Positions 50,828 to 62,630 are shown, counted from the first letter of the stretch. The stretch is 64,000 nt of DNA from Ceratorhiza oryzae-sativae (GCA_030998015.1 JARWMV010000067.1:1-64000); one strand, 5' to 3'. Made by a program: numbers and translations. Notes: a model not told the origin generated them from the sequence alone.

Positions 50828-51080
50828 TCATACCCCCGCTTAGGGTCAACCAGCATTGTATTTATATATAAATACATGCTGTTGACCCGTGGGTATGGTT
50901 ATCGAGGCCGCGTTCGCGGCGAGGTATTGCGAGGTACCCTGGAACTTTCAGTTCCAGGGTACCTCGGAATCAGACGCCGCGCGCACGCCAGGGCCGCCTT
51001 GGCTTGATTATTGACCTTAAGGTCAATATGAGCCAAGCTTGCTTGGCTTAAGCCAAGGCGTTCGCAGGCGTGCACGGGTC
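50828..51080 (+). mobile_element. DHE-2, long form (mirror)
   Basis: Partner of 30585-30837. Confidence 0.92.
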
Positions 51081-51226
51081 ATACACATTGGAAGAAGTTA
51101 AACTTCTACAAAAATCATTATTGGGTAATTTTAATATAGAAACCCGATTAATACTAAAACGGGAAAATCAGTGGTTAATATGTATTCCTGTAAAACAACA
51201 ACCTATTCTTCGAGCTATTGTAACTC

Positions 51227-51448
51227 CCGCGCGCGTTAGTTGCTGGTGGGACTTGTCCCACCAACCAACGTGAGCAATCGCAACCGTTTGCGATTGCTAG
51301 TGCGCGGCATAATATCGATATTTAGCCGCCGGCTGAAAATGACGAACGGTCGTCATTTTCTACGAGGGAATCTTTATGGGAGGTAGCCTGGACCATGAGA
51401 CTCATGGTCAAGGCTACCTCATCTGAGGATTCCCTCTAACGCCGGCGG
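51227..51448 (+). mobile_element. DHE-1, 222-bp form (mirror)
   Basis: Partner of 30217-30438. Confidence 0.95.
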
Positions 51449-51727
51449 GCATTCATCAATGCTATATAAAATATCTTCATCGTTAATTTAACTACCTTCT
51501 TCTTAAGAAATTTGATTTCATTGCACAGGTCCCTCAACCAATGACCCTAATGCAGGTCCAGCAAGATTTTATAAATCTTGCATGGAAACAAGCCTATACT
51601 CCTTAGGCTTGCAACCCCTCCCCTTGTGGTTGGGAGTTACACCTAAGATTTCAGCCGATAACCGGGGAGTTTATTTTTCCATGTTAGAAAAATTAAATGA
51701 ATAAAGATTAAGGTCCGCTATTTCCCG

Positions 51728-52060
51728 TGGGAGGGTATTGGTATATCTTCATACTTACTGATTAACTTCTGGTTTACCAGAATTCAAGCTAATAAGTCTG
51801 CTATATTGGCTTTAACTATGAATAGAGTTGGTGATATGTTCTTAAGTATTGGGTTCTTTGCTATATTCTGGCTATTTGGAAATATTGATTATGCCACAGT
51901 ATTCAGTATTGCACCATATATGAATGAAACAGCTATAACAATAATAGGTTTATTGTTATTATTTGCTGCTATGGGAAAATCAGCCCAACTAGGTCTTAAT
52001 ACTTGGTTACCTCATTCAATGGAAGGTCCAACACCTGTTTCTGCTTTACTGCATGCTGCT
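51728..52060 (+). CDS. nad5: nad5 exon 3 (right arm)
   Basis: Same as 29605-29937. Confidence 0.95.
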
Positions 52061-52582
52061 ACCGAAAATTAAATTACAATATTTGTTTACTACCCATGCC
52101 AAGACTTGCGCCACCCAAATTCGTCCTCTGACTCGAGCAAAGACGCAGTTGCCCATCCCTTTCACAGGTGGGAAGGGTGGATACCCTCCCACCTGTTATT
52201 GGGTCCAGGCAGGGATTATTTATAAATTAAGAATCTTTTAAAACTAGAGTCTGCGTACACTAACCCAATTTGCGACTCATATACACTTGAGTGCAGGAGG
52301 TTGTTTATCTCCATCTATTATTAACCGTTTTTTTTCTTAGCCCGTACACTCTGGCAGGGTTCGGAATACTTGATACTATGCATTTGAAATTATATTTTTA
52401 GGATTAATACGGACCTTCAATGGTCACAAAATGTGTCTCAGCTTTCTTACGTAGGCTATTGGCACAAGGGAAAAAAATAATTGCTATTTTTTTTAAGAAG
52501 AGGTTAAAGAAACAAACTTTCGCCTTTAACCCCTTCTAGGATTATTATTTGAGGGGCGTTCCGGAACCCTGTCGCAGCATGT

Positions 52583-52754
52583 CCGCGCGCGTTAGTTGCT
52601 GGTGGGACTTGTCCCACCAACCAACGTGAGCAATCGCAACCGTTTGCGATTGCTAGTGCGCGGCATAATATCGATATTTAGCCGCCGGCTGAAAATGACG
52701 AACGGTCGTCATTTTCTACGAGGGAATCTTTAGGATTCCCTCTAACGCCGGCGG
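52583..52754 (+). mobile_element. DHE-1, 172-bp form (mirror)
   Basis: Partner of 28911-29082. Confidence 0.95.
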
Positions 52755-52810
52755 ACATGCTGCGACACGGAACCAAAATTCCCATAAAAGAAGCAGATTT
52801 TTGGATTTAA

Positions 52811-53063
52811 TCATACCCCCGCTTAGGGTCAACCAGCATTGTATTTATATATAAATACATGCTGTTGACCCGTGGGTATGGTTATCGAGGCCGCGTTCGC
52901 GGCGAGGTATTGCGAGGTACCCTGGAACTTTCAGTTCCAGGGTACCTCGGAATCAGACGCCGCGCGCACGCCAGGGCCGCCTTGGCTTGATTATTGACCT
53001 TAAGGTCAATATGAGCCAAGCTTGCTTGGCTTAAGCCAAGGCGTTCGCAGGCGTGCACGGGTC
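52811..53063 (+). mobile_element. DHE-2, long form (mirror)
   Basis: Partner of 28602-28854. Confidence 0.92.
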
Positions 53064-53463
53064 ATAATTCCTAAATTTAGCGAAAAATAAATTGCTATTA
53101 ACCCCGTGTATAGAAATGTTGTTGACATTTCTTAACCCAAAATCGCTTCGCCTGAGATCTCTGGCCAGGACGATTTATTCTGGTACTTTACCCTGCCGAA
53201 ATCCTAGGTATACTTTCAGTATAGCCTAGGATTTTAGCCGACGGGAAATTGACGTCTGCAAAAAAGTCAGTTGGTCTGACCAGATCAACTTCCGTCAATT
53301 ATCCCACCGTATGCCCCCTGATATTGTGAAATTTGGACTGATGCTGGTCTAAGGTCCAGCAAGATTTTATAAATCTTGCATGGAGACAGACCAGCACAAG
53401 GTATTGCGAGGTAGCCTGGACCCCAGAGGTTCCAGGCTACCTCGGAATCAGAGTCCAAAATCC

Positions 53464-53673
53464 GACGGGTCGATCAATGATAAGACTGTGAAAGTTGGCT
53501 CAGCGCGGGCAGTAAAGCCCGTACTAAGTACGGCGATCTTAGTGCCAGGAATCCCATCTTCAAACTCGTTAGCGCGATCGAAGATTGCGCTCGGGCTTAT
53601 CAAGGCCACAGAGTTTGCTGACGTACAACCAAATCTTATTTATTTTTGCTTTTTCTTTACTTGCCAAAAATAA
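53464..53673 (+). CDS. GC-richer ORF of unknown function (mirror)
   Basis: Partner of 27992-28201. Confidence 0.25.
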   Translation, partial: DGSINDKTVKVGSARAVKPVLSTAILVPGIPSSNSLARSKIALGLIKATEFADVQPNLIYFCFFFTCQK

Positions 53674-54293
53674 ATAACTTCAATATTGTGTTACCGTATC
53701 TTATCCTATTATTAATTAACAAATGCTAAAAATTTATTTATTTCTGTTATTGTTTCTAATGGCGCCTTTGTCGTCATTAGTTTTACAATCTCCCTTAGAT
53801 GGGATTTTTCTTTGTTCTTTGGTGCCTGTAAAACCCCACGATAAAAGTGAAGGGTTTATCCCTTGGAGAATTACATCTGCTGGTGTAAATGCTCAAAACG
53901 CTTTAATACAGTTTTTTTCTTGGCTTCCTGAAGACAGCCTAGTTAAATTATTTATTAACAATCATTGTTTACACTTGTTAAAAATGGGATTTTTAGCTAA
54001 AGAACACACTGGAGTATGTTCTTCATTAACTTCTTTAGATTCAATGTTGTCTAACAGTAATTTAAAAGATTGTGCTAAATTAAGAACTCCTGAAATTGCT
54101 TTTGATGATCTAGATAGTAGTTATATTTATTTCTTTATTAATAAAGATAGTCTAAGACGCTATGTTGGATCAACTATTAATCCTGTAAGTAGACTTCATA
54201 ATTACATACATTCTTGGACTTACGGTAGACAAGGTTTATTAAACGAAATGCGAACAACTGGTGGAGGCTTTGATAATTATTATTTCTTACCTG

Positions 54294-54485
54294 CACTCGA
54301 GAATGCATGTAGATTTGGCGTCCCATCAATGGGACACCAAATCATGCACTCTCGGCCGCGCCGGCCGCGCTGGGGACGCCCGAAATGCGCTTTATACCTC
54401 CAAAACCACCCCCAAACAATGCAGCGTAGCTGCACATGTTTGGAGGTGTTTTTGGAAACCATTCGGGCGGTCCCAACGCGACGGT
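54294..54485 (+). repeat. CACTCGAG hairpin element, 192 bp (mirror)
   Basis: Partner of 27180-27371. Confidence 0.87.
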
Positions 54486-54698
54486 ATTTAAAACACCAAA
54501 TTACCTAAATTTATTTATTGAGTTAAACCCGCAAATAAAATTAGACGCCAAATCTATGTTCATATTGAACTGCTTTTCAGAGTTTCATGTTAGATTGTTA
54601 GAACAGAGTATAATTTCACATCTAAATCCTGAAATTAATGATCCTAAAGTTTCAGTAAGTTTTACTTTTGCAGCTATTGACATTGAAGAATACAATCC

Positions 54699-54870
54699 CC
54701 GCCGGCGTTAGAGGGAATCTGAAAGATTCCCTCGTAGAAAATGACGACCGTTCGTCATTTTCAGCCGGCGGCTAAATATCGATATTATGCCGCGCACTAG
54801 CAATCGCAAACGGTTGCGATTGCTCACGTTGGTTGGTGGGACAAGTCCCACCAGCAACTAACGCGCGCGG
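54699..54870 (-). mobile_element. DHE-1, 172-bp variant (mirror)
   Basis: Partner of 26795-26966. Confidence 0.95.
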
Positions 54871-54929
54871 TGGAACAATTCTCACCCAATCTCTGTTTTT
54901 GATATAGCAGGAAATTTATTTAATACTTA

Positions 54930-55183
54930 TGACCCGTGCACGCCTGCGAACGCCTTGGCTTAAGCCAAGCAAGCTTGGCTCATATTGACCTTAAGGTCAA
55001 TAATCAAGCCAAGGCGGCCCTGGCGTGCGCGCGGCGTCTGATTCCGAGGTACCCTGGAACTTAAAGTTCCAGGGTACCTCGCAATACCTCGCCGCGAACG
55101 CGGCCTCGATAACCATACCCACGGGTCAACAGCATGTATTTATATATAAATACAATGCTGGTTGACCCTAAGCGGGGGTATGA
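54930..55183 (-). mobile_element. DHE-2, long form (mirror)
   Basis: Partner of 26482-26735. TATGA at 54928 and 55179. Confidence 0.92.
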
Positions 55184-55304
55184 TTCTATTAATAAAGCTA
55201 AATCAGCGTTAGGTTTAACAGAATATGACATCAGATGGAATAGAAATAGAGTAAATCACTTTGTTTTATGTCCGAAACCTAATTTGCATCTTCGAATTGT
55301 AGAT

Positions 55305-55476
55305 CCGCCGGCGTTAGAGGGAATCTGAAAGATTCCCTCGTAGAAAATGACGACCGTTCGTCATTTTCAGCCGGCGGCTAAATATCGATATTATTCCGCG
55401 CACTAGCAATCGCAAACGGTTGCGATTGCTTACGTTGGTTGGTGGGACAAGTCCCACCAGCAACTAACGCGCGCGG
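55305..55476 (-). mobile_element. DHE-1, 172-bp variant (mirror)
   Basis: Partner of 26189-26360, with the same private substitutions. Confidence 0.95.
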
Positions 55477-56134
55477 ACAATCAATTTCATCTTCAGCACC
55501 CTTATCTTCTTTTGAGAAATTATTACCTGTTATCGGAATAAACTTAGAAGAAATTCCTAAAGGTGTTATCCATGCATATTTAGACGATAAAGAAACACTT
55601 TATGGGGAATTTCACTCTGCTTCTGAGTTTGCAACAACTAATAACTTAAACCCTTGGCAAGCCTACCGTTATATTAATTACCCCTGCCAGGACGTGCACT
55701 TTAGTGCAGTTCCCTAGGCAGGGAAAGAAAAACAAATACCTATTGCAGGGGGAATCCTGACGGTATATCTTTGTTGTACCCTGTAGACCCCCAACAATTG
55801 ATTGCAGCGTGTACTTGTACACGCTGACGACAGGGTAACCCTTCATATCGGGAAACATTACTAGAAATTCAGGATAAAAAAAACTGGCCAGTTGTTTCAA
55901 TAGATACTTTAGACAACAATTTAGTTCGTTTCCATAATAATCCAAATGCAGCTCGAGCAGAGCTATCTGATTTATTAGGCATTACCCCTGCCTGGGCAAC
56001 TGCGCTTTAGCGCACGTCTTGGCAGGGGTAGGATTTAAAACCTTCACGGGGATTTACCCAGACTTATATTACAGGCCCTGTTCGAGACGGTAAAATCACT
56101 GCACCTTCTAAGTTCAAAAAACGGTTTAAACTAT

Positions 56135-56254
56135 CACTCGAGAATGCATGTAGATTTGGCGTCCCATCAATGGGACACCAAATCATGCACTCTCGGCCGC
56201 GCCGGCCGCGTTGGGGACGCCCGAAACCATTCGGGCGGTCCCAACGCGACGGTA
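56135..56254 (+). repeat. CACTCGAG hairpin element, 120 bp (mirror)
   Basis: Partner of 25411-25530. Confidence 0.87.
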
Positions 56255-56421
56255 TGGTTGAAAGACTATATTAAAAAAGATTCTTAATTTCCCTGTAGAC
56301 CCCCAATAATTGCAATGTCGCCATTGACCCCCCAAACTGATGCAGCTATGCTGCATTGTTTGGGGGGGTAATGGCCCTCCCAATACGTTGGCCTTACAGG
56401 CTTGGTAACGCAGTAGCATGT

Positions 56422-56643
56422 CCGCCGGCGTTAGAGGGAATCCTCAGATGAGGTAGCCTTGACCATGAGTCTCATGGTCCAGGCTACCTCCCATAAAGAT
56501 TCCCTCGTAGAAAATGACGACCGTTCGTCATTTTCAGCCGGCGGCTAAATATCGATATTATGCCGCGCACTAGCAATCGCAAACGGTTGCGATTGCTCAC
56601 GTTGGTTGGTGGGACAAGTCCCACCAGCAACTAACGCGCGCGG
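56422..56643 (-). mobile_element. DHE-1, 222-bp form (mirror)
   Basis: Partner of 25022-25243. Confidence 0.95.
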
Positions 56644-57155
56644 ACATGCTGCGACAGGGAACCCTCCGCGCTTAGATCATTAGAGGCGCGGCCCATGCGC
56701 GGAGAGCTCCTCCCAAATCACGATAAGAGGACAAGTCAAAAATCCGTCGGGTCGTAGGGGAAAGTAAACAAATATTATAAAAAATACATGCCACAAATTT
56801 TAGGGTAACAGCCTTAACCGGTAACGGTTATGAAAAATTACTCTGTATGCTAGGATAACCTTAATATTTGAATACCCGCTAAGTCTTTGAACGACTATGG
56901 GTCATAATTTCAATATATAATATAGGTCAATTAGCAGGAACCGACCAATAATTAAGTTCCCCAGAGACTACACGAGTATACCCATAATAACCGTAATCTA
57001 CAATTCGTAATAAAATGAATAAAAATTGTTATATGGGTAAAGACATAGTCCCATTTATGCCTCGACCCCAAGTCGGAGTTGAACAATTCCTTGGCTTGCA
57101 GGGTCGGCGCCCGAGTCTGAAGTCGTGTTGTAAACGATTACAGACGAGGGTAAAA

Positions 57156-57362
57156 TCATACCCCCGCTTAGGGTCAACCAGCATTGTATTTATATATAAA
57201 TACATGCTGTTGACCCGTGGGTATGGTTATCGACCGCGTTCGCGGCGAGGTATTGCGAGGTACCCTGGAACTTTAAGTTCCAGGGTACCTCGGAATCAGA
57301 CGCCGCGCGCACGCCAGGGCCGCCTTGGCTTAAGCCAAGGCGTTCGCAGGCGTGCACGGGTC
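57156..57362 (+). mobile_element. DHE-2, 2-bp deletion (mirror)
   Basis: Partner of 24301-24509, but reads TATCGACCGCG where others have TATCGAGGCCGCG. Confidence 0.92.
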
Positions 57363-57376
57363 ATATAAACATTTGT

Positions 57377-57580
57377 ACCCTAGTTACAGCTGGATGTTAC
57401 TTACTTCTTAGATCATCCCCATTATTAGAATATAGTTCTACTGCACTATTAGTAATCTTATGGGTAGGAGCCATAACAGCTTTCTTTGCTGCTTCTACTG
57501 GTCTATTGCAAAATGATTTAAAACGAATAATTGCGTTTAGTACTATTTCTCAAATGGGATATATTTTCTTAGCTGTTGGT
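57377..57580 (+). CDS. nad5: nad5 exon 4 (right arm)
   Basis: Same as 24083-24286. Confidence 0.92.
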
Positions 57581-57627
57581 TTGAAAATAGGCCCACATTA
57601 AATGCTATCAAATGCTTGAACCACCTT

Positions 57628-57768
57628 CCCTCCGCGCTCTTTGATCGCCCGCAGGGCGGCCTAAGCGCGGAGGGCTCCAATAATCGATGATTTGCGAAGG
57701 CAAATCTACACCCTGCCTAGAGAACTGCGCTTTAGCGCACGTCTTGGCAGGGGTATCGATTAGCGGGG
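57628..57768 (-). repeat. CCCCGCTAATCGAT element (mirror)
   Basis: Partner of 23895-24035. Confidence 0.85.
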
Positions 57769-58493
57769 TAAGGTAAATAAGCAGGCTTAAATACGCCTCA
57801 GAGACTAGAAATAGCAATAGACAAGTGTCTATGAGATATAGTCCGAGCAATTGTGAGAACAATTGAAATTTCCGCATATTCAATACTACCATAAAGGCGG
57901 TTACAGGGTATGCGGGTAACTTTCATCCCTGCATGGTCGCATGCCATACCGAGATTACATATAACATTAAGCATCGTCCTGAACGGAAAAGATTATGACC
58001 CGTGCACGCCTGCGAACTGGCGTGCGCGCGGCGTCTGATTCCGAGGCAATACCTCGCCGCGAACGCGGCCTCTTTTTTAGTTCATCCACCTTGTAATGAA
58101 CTAAAAAGTAAGGCCAGGGCTTGTGCCAGGGTCTGTAAAAGAGAATCTAGTTGTGGTGAGCCCTGGGGTTAGAACGTACTCAGACCAAGGCTCTGCCAGT
58201 TAAGTTGGCACCCAGACCAACTGAAGTTTAACTACCCCACAGAATCGTCGCTTTGCGCTTAGATCATGACAGCACTGGCCAAATCGGACTCTTCGACAGG
58301 GTTAGGGTAGGAGTTCTCTAGAGAATGAAGAATGACTAAGCGGAGTCTTTTGACACCGTCGACGGTGACCCCCAATAATTGCAATGTCGCCATTGACCCC
58401 GGGTAAGATTTGCGAAGGCAAATCTACATCGATTCTCGAGGGTAATAAATCCTAGTTGTTTTCCCGACTCACGAGTCGGAACATGTCCGCCTC

Positions 58494-58715
58494 CCGCCGG
58501 CGTTAGAGGGAATCCTCAGATGAGGTAGCCTTGACCATGAGTCTCATGGTCCAGGCTACCTCCCATAAAGATTCCCTCGTAGAAAATGACGACCGTTCGT
58601 CATTTTCAGCCGGCGGCTAAATATCGATATTATGCCGCGCACTAGCAATCGCAAACGGTTGCGATTGCTCACGTTGGTTGGTGGGACAAGTCCCACCAGC
58701 AACTAACGCGCGCGG
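58494..58715 (-). mobile_element. DHE-1, 222-bp form (mirror)
   Basis: Partner of 22947-23169, without the extra A. Confidence 0.95.
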
Positions 58716-58769
58716 ACATGCAGCGACAGGTATTTAGCATTAGAGACTATCACTATACTTTAATTTAGT

Positions 58770-58979
58770 TGACCCGTGCACGCCTGCGAACGCCCTGGCT
58801 TAAGCCAAGGCGGCCCTGGCGTGCGCGCGGCGTCTGATTCCGAGGTACCCTGGAACTTAAAGTTCCAGGGTACCTCGCAATACCTCGCCGCGAACGCGGC
58901 CTCGATAACCAAACCCCTCGGGTCAACAGCATGTATTTATATATAAATACAATGCTGGTTGACCCTAAGCGGGGGTTTG
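58770..58979 (-). mobile_element. DHE-2 (mirror)
   Basis: Partner of 22683-22892. Confidence 0.9.
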
Positions 58980-59447
58980 ATTTGCTAACACCTTTAAGCT
59001 TAGCCTATTTCGCTATGGATGATGGCTTTTTTAATAAAGGAGCTTTTTATTTTTGTACTGATAATTTCTCACTTGAAGATAGTAAATATTTATCCTCTAT
59101 ACTTAATACTAAGTTTGATTTAAATACTGCTTTACACAAAAATGGCATTAAAGACCAATATAGAGTATAAATGCCCAAATCTAAATTTAATGAGCTAGTT
59201 ACATTGATTGGTCCGCATATTCATTCATCCACTCGAGAATGCATGTAGATTTGGCGTCCCATCAATGGGACACCAAATCATGCACTCTCGGCCGCGCCGG
59301 CCGCGCTGGGGACGCCCGAAATGCGCTTTATACCTCCAAAACCACCCCCAAACAATGCAGCGTAGCTGCACATGTTTGGAGGTGTTTTTGGAAACCATTC
59401 GGGCGGTCCCAACGCGACGGTATGCAATATAAAATAAACCCCCTCTA
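58977..59447 (+). pseudogene. LAGLIDADG_2 endonuclease A of intron 4 (mirror)
   Basis: Partner of 22215-22685, with the same in-frame TAA at about 59168-59170. Confidence 0.8.
59230..59422 (+). repeat. CACTCGAG hairpin element, 193 bp (mirror)
   Basis: Partner of 22240-22432. Confidence 0.85.
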
Positions 59448-59950
59448 GCTTATGGAATATATTTTTTTATTAGAGATGCTGGCTTTGACGGTCACGGTCG
59501 AGGAGCAGGTCGAGTCACTCTGTTCACAAATCGCTATAAAAGTGATTGTAGTTATAAAATTTTAACATTGGAATAATGTTAAAATTCATTGATTGACTCT
59601 CCGCGTTAGGGATTCTATGGCGCGCTTGATCAATCAATATAACCCCCGCTCTCTAAGAGTGTGGGAGCTCTGCGGATTTTTCCGGGAGCCCTGCCTCCGG
59701 GGTTGGTCCCTGTAAGGGACCTAACCCCGAGTTGATTTTGACAAACTTTGGTCTAACTATCAGTCCTCAGCGCTTAGGCCGCGCCTAAAGGCGCGATCAG
59801 AGAGTTGGAAGAATTAATAAGCCGAATCTATCGCTATCGCTGACCCATAGATCCGTGGTAAGGCCTTACCGTAGGTTATCACTATACTAATTTCATATAA
59901 ATGTTTTATTTATTCAAATCTTTTTTTCGAATAACTCTTTTGTTAATTTT

Positions 59951-60122
59951 CCGCCGGCGTTAGAGGGAATCCTAAAGATTCCCTCGTAGAAAATGACGAC
60001 CGTTCGTCATTTTCAGCCGGCGGCTAAATATCGATATTATGCCGCGCACTAGCAATCGCAAACGGTTGCGATTGCTCACGTTGGTTGGTGGGACAAGTCC
60101 CACCAGCAACTAACGCGCGCGG
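59951..60122 (-). mobile_element. DHE-1, 172-bp form (mirror)
   Basis: Partner of 21540-21711. Confidence 0.95.
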
Positions 60123-60332
60123 GCCCCCGCTCTATCGGCTAAAATCTTAGGTGTAACCCAAGATTTCAGCCGCCCTGCCTAGAGAACTGCGCTTTAGCGC
60201 ACGTCTTGGCAGGGGTAATAAAGCGGAGGGTCAACGACCCGTGGGCATTGTTAACGAGGCCGCGTTCGCGGCGAGCCGCGCGCACGCCAGGGCCGCCTTG
60301 GCAAGCCAAGGCGTTCGCAGGCGTGCACGGGT
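60123..60332 (+). mobile_element. DHE-3 (mirror)
   Basis: Partner of 21330-21539. Confidence 0.88.
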
Positions 60333-60634
60333 AATAATTATTCCGTTACTATGTGCCGTTGCAATATCATTTAATGTCGAAAACATTCAGCCAATTGGAT
60401 ATTGTGTAGTACTCTCTTCTTTACCATTATTAAAACCTCGAGAGGGTTTAGTGTCACGCCGGTTAACTGAATCTGAAAAATTGCAATTTACTCTTTCACC
60501 CCAATTGAAAGACATCTTGGTTGGTCTCATACTTGGTGACCTTAATGTTAACAACCGAAGGTTAGGTATAAATCCATGTTTAAGGTTTAGACAAGGAGCT
60601 GTACATGAAGATTACCTGTTTCACTTGTATGAGC

Positions 60635-60806
60635 CCGCCGGCGTTAGAGGGAATCCTAAAGATTCCCTCGTAGAAAATGACGACCGTTCGTCATTTTCAG
60701 CCGGCGGCTAAATATCGATATTATGCCGCGCACTAGCAATCGCAAACGGTTGCGATTGCTCACGTTGGTTGGTGGGACAAGTCCCACCAGCAACTAACGC
60801 GCGCGG
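60635..60806 (-). mobile_element. DHE-1, 172-bp form (mirror)
   Basis: Partner of 20856-21027. Confidence 0.95.
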
Positions 60807-61052
60807 AGAATTTTGTCCTTCAGGTCCAAAAACACAAACTTTTAAGCTTAAAGTCTCGGGGAAAGTTTATAAAGCAATATATTTTGGAACTTACGCTTTA
60901 CCTTGTTTTGGTGAGTTTTTAAATATTTTTTACCAGGACGGTGTTAAAGTTGTACCAGCTAATATCGCAAATCTGTTGACACCCTCGGGCCTCGGTTATT
61001 GGATTTGCGATGATGGTGGATTCAATAAAAAAAAAGCGAACTCCTGGTATAA

Positions 61053-61154
61053 AACCCCAAATTGGGGGTGTAGATTTGCCTGCGCAAATCACCCCCAATT
61101 TAGGAGTCCTCAGCGCTTAGGCCGCGCCTAAAGGCGCGATCAGAGAGCGTTGGA
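61053..61154 (+). repeat. CCCCAAATTGGGGG element (mirror)
   Basis: Partner of 20508-20609. Confidence 0.85.
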
Positions 61155-61271
61155 TAGGGTTATAGTCCGTGCTGGTTAACCATCACGGGGTTTTAGATAA
61201 TTTTACACTAGAAGAAGTTGAACTTCTTCGAAAATTATTACTTGATAAATTTGGTTTGGAGTCTGCTCTTC

Positions 61272-61357
61272 ATAACCCCCGCTTAGGGTCAACCAGCATT
61301 GTATTTATATATAAATACATGCTGTTGACCCGAGGGGTATGGTTATCGAGGCCGCGT
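61272..61357 (+). mobile_element. DHE-2, truncated (mirror)
   Basis: Partner of 20305-20390. Confidence 0.8.
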
Positions 61358-61541
61358 GACAAACCCTCCGCGCTTAGGCCGCCCTGCGGGCGATCAAAGA
61401 GCGCGGAGGTATTCTAAACGGGGTTATTCTATACGAATTCCCTCTCGATCACTTTCCACTCTTCAATCTATTGTTGCTCCTCACATTTTCCCTAGCCTGT
61501 TATATAAAATCGGTATGTAATAGTTACATTTAACATAACTG

Positions 61542-61646
61542 CTTTCTCAACACAATGTAGCTTTATTCCACTTAGTAAACCACGCTTTCTTCAAGAGTTT
61601 ACTATTCTTATCTGCAGGTGCAATTATTCACGCTATGGCAGATCAA
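61542..61646 (+). CDS. nad5: nad5 exon 5 (right arm)
   Basis: Same as 20016-20120. The last nad5 exon visible in this arm. Confidence 0.9.
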
Positions 61647-62189
61647 TAAGCCAGTGTGTTCGCACACGAAATGTTGTAATACTGCCAAACTCCGGGCAAT
61701 TCCTAAAGCTTAAGTTACAGCGAGTAAAAGGGTAACCTTTGAAAGTACGATAGAGTAATTATCTATCTATGGACAATGTTCCGATGTAATGAGACTCAAG
61801 ATGATCGAAAGTGAAATGGATCTTCGCGGAACTAAAATCCTTACGGTTAAACCGTTGGCAGTGCCACTTCAAATCAAGTTTGATTTCATCCGAAGTGACT
61901 GCTGAATTTTTTGTTTAATTTATTAAGGATAAAAGCGCATCGACTAAAAGGTAGTAGTGTCTACACGGGATCAAAAATCTCGCATTAAATTAAGTAACTT
62001 GCTTATAAGTGTAGAATTAAGATATAGTCAGACCCCATACGAAAGTATGAAAAACCTGTAAAACCTAAGGAACGGCCAGTAACAGTTTCTCTAGATACTG
62101 TCCTGTTCTATATATTTAAAGGTTTCAATGCGGTAAGATAACATCAAGCTGTGAGGATACAAGTCTAATTTTGCTAAAGTATATAATAA

Positions 62190-62400
62190 TGCCCCCGCTC
62201 TATCGGCTAAAATCTTAGGTGTAACCCAAGATTTCAGCCGCCCTGCCTAGAGAACTGCGCTTTAGCGCACGTCTTGGCAGGGGTAATAAAGCGGAGGGTC
62301 AACGACCCGTGGGCATTGTTAACGAGGCCGCGTTCGCGGCGAGCCGCGCGCACGCCAGGGCCGCCTTGGCAAGCCAAGGCGTTCGCAGGCGTGCACGGGT
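62190..62400 (+). mobile_element. DHE-3 (mirror)
   Basis: Partner of 19262-19472. Confidence 0.88.
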
Positions 62401-62630
62401 AATAATAATTTTACGGGAAAATTTACTCCTTTGATTCCAATCCGATGCCCACCTGCTAAAACTTTATATTGGATTTCACTTACCCTCAGACGGCAGATTC
62501 CTACTCGCAATCCTTCTACCATAGGCCCGGACTGAGTAGCGCCAAGGAGGTCGACAAACAAACCCTTAGTTGGTCTTGAATTATTAAATTCCGTGATTTT
62601 TGATAAAAGAGACGGTAATGTCAACAACAC
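62400..62630 (-). CDS. ORF of unknown function (mirror)
   Basis: Partner of 19032-19262. Confidence 0.25.

Larger units (their letters stand above)
50338..51226 (+). pseudogene. LAGLIDADG_2 with GIY-YIG/NUMOD piece (mirror)
   Basis: Partner of 30439-31327. A 37-bp hairpin at about 50652-50688, flanked by GT, sits in the NUMOD piece; removal gives GNKVTDIE in frame. Confidence 0.75.
49699..51727 (+). other. nad5 intron 2 (mirror)
   Basis: Partner of 29938-31966. Core pieces at 49750-49900. Confidence 0.9.
53723..56287 (+). pseudogene. GIY-YIG endonuclease of intron 3 (mirror)
   Basis: Partner of 25378-27942. Coding pieces: 53723-54293, 54486-54698, 54871-54930, 55184-55304, 55478-55680, about 55840-55982, about 56032-56134 and 56254-56287. 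Confidence 0.88.
52061..57376 (+). other. nad5 intron 3 (mirror)
   Basis: Partner of 24287-29604. Core TTAGCAGGAACC near 56930, CCAGAGACTACACG near 56960 and AAGACATAGTCC near 57039. Confidence 0.85.
60333..61520 (+). pseudogene. LAGLIDADG_2 endonuclease B of intron 4 (mirror)
   Basis: Partner of 20142-21329; stop TAA at 61518-61520. Confidence 0.85.
57581..61541 (+). other. nad5 intron 4 (mirror)
   Basis: Partner of 20121-24082. Core CCTCAGAGACTA near 57798 and GATATAGTCC near 57835. Confidence 0.85.

Noticed and set aside
54699..54870. DHE-1 as a self-splicing intron
   Set aside because: It has no group I or group II core signals, and net insert lengths needed to restore frame vary between loci (about 171-174 bp), which does not fit fixed splice sites.
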